A DNA stretch of 8,310 nucleotides from Acidimicrobiia bacterium. Its GTDB lineage: Bacteria > Actinomycetota > Acidimicrobiia > Acidimicrobiales > Hopanoidiivorantaceae. Positions within the stretch are counted from its first letter, which is position 1, and the number at the start of each line of letters is the position of its first letter. Location: contig JAHRAM010000131.1 of assembly GCA_020027305.1 (NCBI GenBank), positions 1-8,310 on the forward strand. The letters run 5' to 3'. Positions 7,097-8,310 of this stretch are shown here, one piece after another. The position numbers and the translations under genes are program-made. Under the pieces are notes generated by a model that searched no databases, was not told where the DNA came from, and worked only from the letters and a program-made list of their open reading frames with translations.

Positions 7097-8251
7097 TTAT
7101 CTCCCTTTCTTCTTCTTTTGTGGGCGGGGCATTGATGGGGGAGCTGGGGGAGCAGTAGTTCTTGGTCGGCTGACTACTTTTGATTGGGCGAGCATTCCCT
7201 TTTTCACCCGTTTAAGCGGGGCATTTCCTTCAGCTTCTTTTCCGCTCTTTTCTTTTGTTGCAGATGTAGTTATTTTTAATTTGCGTTCTTTTAATAGGGC
7301 TACCAAAGGGGTTGCCACAAAAATAGATGAATAGGTTCCTGCTAAAAGACCGATGAGCAAGGCAATGGCAAAATCAGCTAATACAACTGCTCCTAAAATA
7401 AAGCGCCCAACAATGAGTAGGGTAGCTACTGGTAGAACCGATGTGATTGTGGTGTTGATAGATCTCATCATCACTTGGTTCATTGAGCGAGACACCAATT
7501 GGGGATAGGCTATCTCTTCTCTTCGCTTTTCATTTTCTTTAATTTTGTCAAATACCACCAATGTGTCATAAAGGGAATATCCTAAAATCGTCAAAAAGGC
7601 AATTAGGGTAGCAGGCGTTACATCAAATTGGAAGAGGGCATATATTCCCACAGTGATTAAAATATCGTGTGCCACTGCCACTAGGGCAGCAACGGTCATT
7701 TGCCATTCCAGCCGAACCCATATATAAACCGCCAATACCCCGATAAACACATAAAGTGCTACTTGTGCTTTGCTGGCGATTTCATTTGCAAACGATGGGC
7801 TTTCAGCTCTAATAGAAACATCGTCTGAGTTAATGTTGGCAGCTTGAGCGAGCGAATCTCTAATTTCTGTGGCTTTGATGTTTTCAGATTCGTTATCAAC
7901 TTCTGCTCTAATAAGATAGCGATCGCCACCAAGACTTTGAATGAGAGCATCGCCTTGACCAAATGGGCGAAGGGAATCCCTCAACCCATCAACACTAGTG
8001 CTAGCGGATTGAAGCTCCCAAGCGGTTCCGCCCTCAAACTCTAGCCCCAAGTTCAGTCCACGAATTCCCCAACCCAAGCCCGTGGCCAGAAGTAAAACAA
8101 GTGAGATAACAAATGCTCTTGGCCAGATTCTAGGAAAGTCAATGTTGGTGTGAGAGGTATAAACCTTTTTGAAACGGCGTTTGAAACCAAAGGTTCCTTT
8201 TGTAGAAGTTTGTGAAACTTCTGAATTTTGAGAAAGTGTTTCTTGACTCAT
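7097..8251 (-). CDS. secF: Protein translocase subunit SecF
   Basis: A 384-residue membrane protein that works with SecD to use the proton gradient to complete Sec-dependent export across the cytoplasmic membrane. After a hydrophilic N-terminal region (1-44) come TM1 (about 45-63), the family motif LGLEFEGGT (68-76), an external domain (about 77-160), then five helices (about 165-318). The signature GYSLYDTLVVFD (224-235), SINTTITS (264-271) and GTYSSIFVATPL (305-316) are all present. The tail (about 320-384) is long and basic, rich in Pro near the end, and finishes KKKKGR; such tails are usual in actinobacterial SecF and explain the extra length over E. coli SecF (323). The start ATG overlaps the upstream stop in an ATGA, so translation is probably coupled to secD; no Shine-Dalgarno is seen. 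Confidence 0.95.
   Translation of the reverse strand: MSQETLSQNSEVSQTSTKGTFGFKRRFKKVYTSHTNIDFPRIWPRAFVISLVLLLATGLGWGIRGLNLGLEFEGGTAWELQSASTSVDGLRDSLRPFGQGDALIQSLGGDRYLIRAEVDNESENIKATEIRDSLAQAANINSDDVSIRAESPSFANEIASKAQVALYVFIGVLAVYIWVRLEWQMTVAALVAVAHDILITVGIYALFQFDVTPATLIAFLTILGYSLYDTLVVFDKIKENEKRREEIAYPQLVSRSMNQVMMRSINTTITSVLPVATLLIVGRFILGAVVLADFAIALLIGLLAGTYSSIFVATPLVALLKERKLKITTSATKEKSGKEAEGNAPLKRVKKGMLAQSKVVSRPRTTAPPAPPSMPRPQKKKKGR
7101..7106 (-). promoter_or_regulatory. Shine-Dalgarno for fabI, just inside the secF 3' end
   Basis: AGGGAG lies 8 nt before the fabI ATG (7092) and immediately before the secF stop codon (7097-7099). It fixes the fabI start and places fabI translation directly after secF on the same message. 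Confidence 0.65.
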
Positions 8252-8310
8252 GTTTGGGCTATTTTAGTTTCTTGGGCACCTGCTGTTGGAGCATTGTCTT
8301 TTATTCCAAT
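8248..8310 (-). CDS. secD: C-terminal end of a probable SecD (5' part beyond window)
   Basis: On the minus strand the frame is open from the window edge for 20 codons and stops at a TGA that shares ATGA with the secF start. The visible residues (for example DNAPTAGAQETK) are hydrophilic, as expected for a cytoplasmic C-terminal tail, but they carry no diagnostic motif. The SecD assignment rests only on position: secD lies directly upstream of secF in most bacteria, often with this kind of overlap. Confidence 0.6.
   Translation of the reverse strand: MGIKDNAPTAGAQETKIAQT

Overview
The window looks like a compact stretch of an actinobacterial chromosome with a rather low G+C content (about 43% on sampled lines, counted by eye). 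The lineage is inferred from protein character. The enoyl reductase resembles mycobacterial InhA, and the two CNNM/CorC-type proteins match in size and domain plan the neighbouring mycobacterial pair Rv1842c/Rv1841c as I remember it. The ABC half-transporters carry sequence habits I associate with actinobacterial exporters (a PFAGIP motif near one N-terminus, FSAGE in place of LSGGQ, and LDDATSAVD Walker B). Genes are packed with 1-4 nt overlaps or gaps of about 10 nt, which would suit a streamlined genome. Species cannot be assigned from the window.

Layout: positions 1-3929 (minus strand) hold two overlapping genes for the halves of a heterodimeric ABC exporter; the second half runs off the left edge. 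Positions about 3930-4002 form a short divergent promoter region. Positions 4003-6314 (plus strand) hold two overlapping genes for CNNM/CorC-type membrane proteins with CBS domains, one with and one without the C-terminal CorC/HlyC domain. Positions 6325-8310 (minus strand) hold the C-terminal end of a probable secD, then secF, then fabI (InhA-like enoyl-ACP reductase). The plus-strand CNNM genes and fabI converge with only 10 nt between their stop codons. No gene-free stretch exceeds 75 bases. I see no tRNA, rRNA, CRISPR array, insertion sequence or phage gene.

How the genes work together: the ABC halves should form one exporter with one catalytic and one degenerate ATP site, since the non-canonical residues in the two proteins are complementary. 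The CNNM pair is probably one heteromeric cation (Mg2+-type) transport or regulatory unit. SecD and SecF are the accessory subunits that help the Sec translocon complete protein export. FabI, placed directly behind secF with a Shine-Dalgarno next to the secF stop codon, catalyses the last reductive step of fatty-acid elongation. The secDF-fabI linkage is the least expected arrangement here.

The content is otherwise conventional. I find no convincing undescribed system. The observations most worth checking are the asymmetric ABC ATP sites, the acidic insertion and repeat-bearing tails of the 699-residue half, the probable leaderless start in the divergent promoter, the secDF-fabI coupling, and the divergence of the second CNNM protein.
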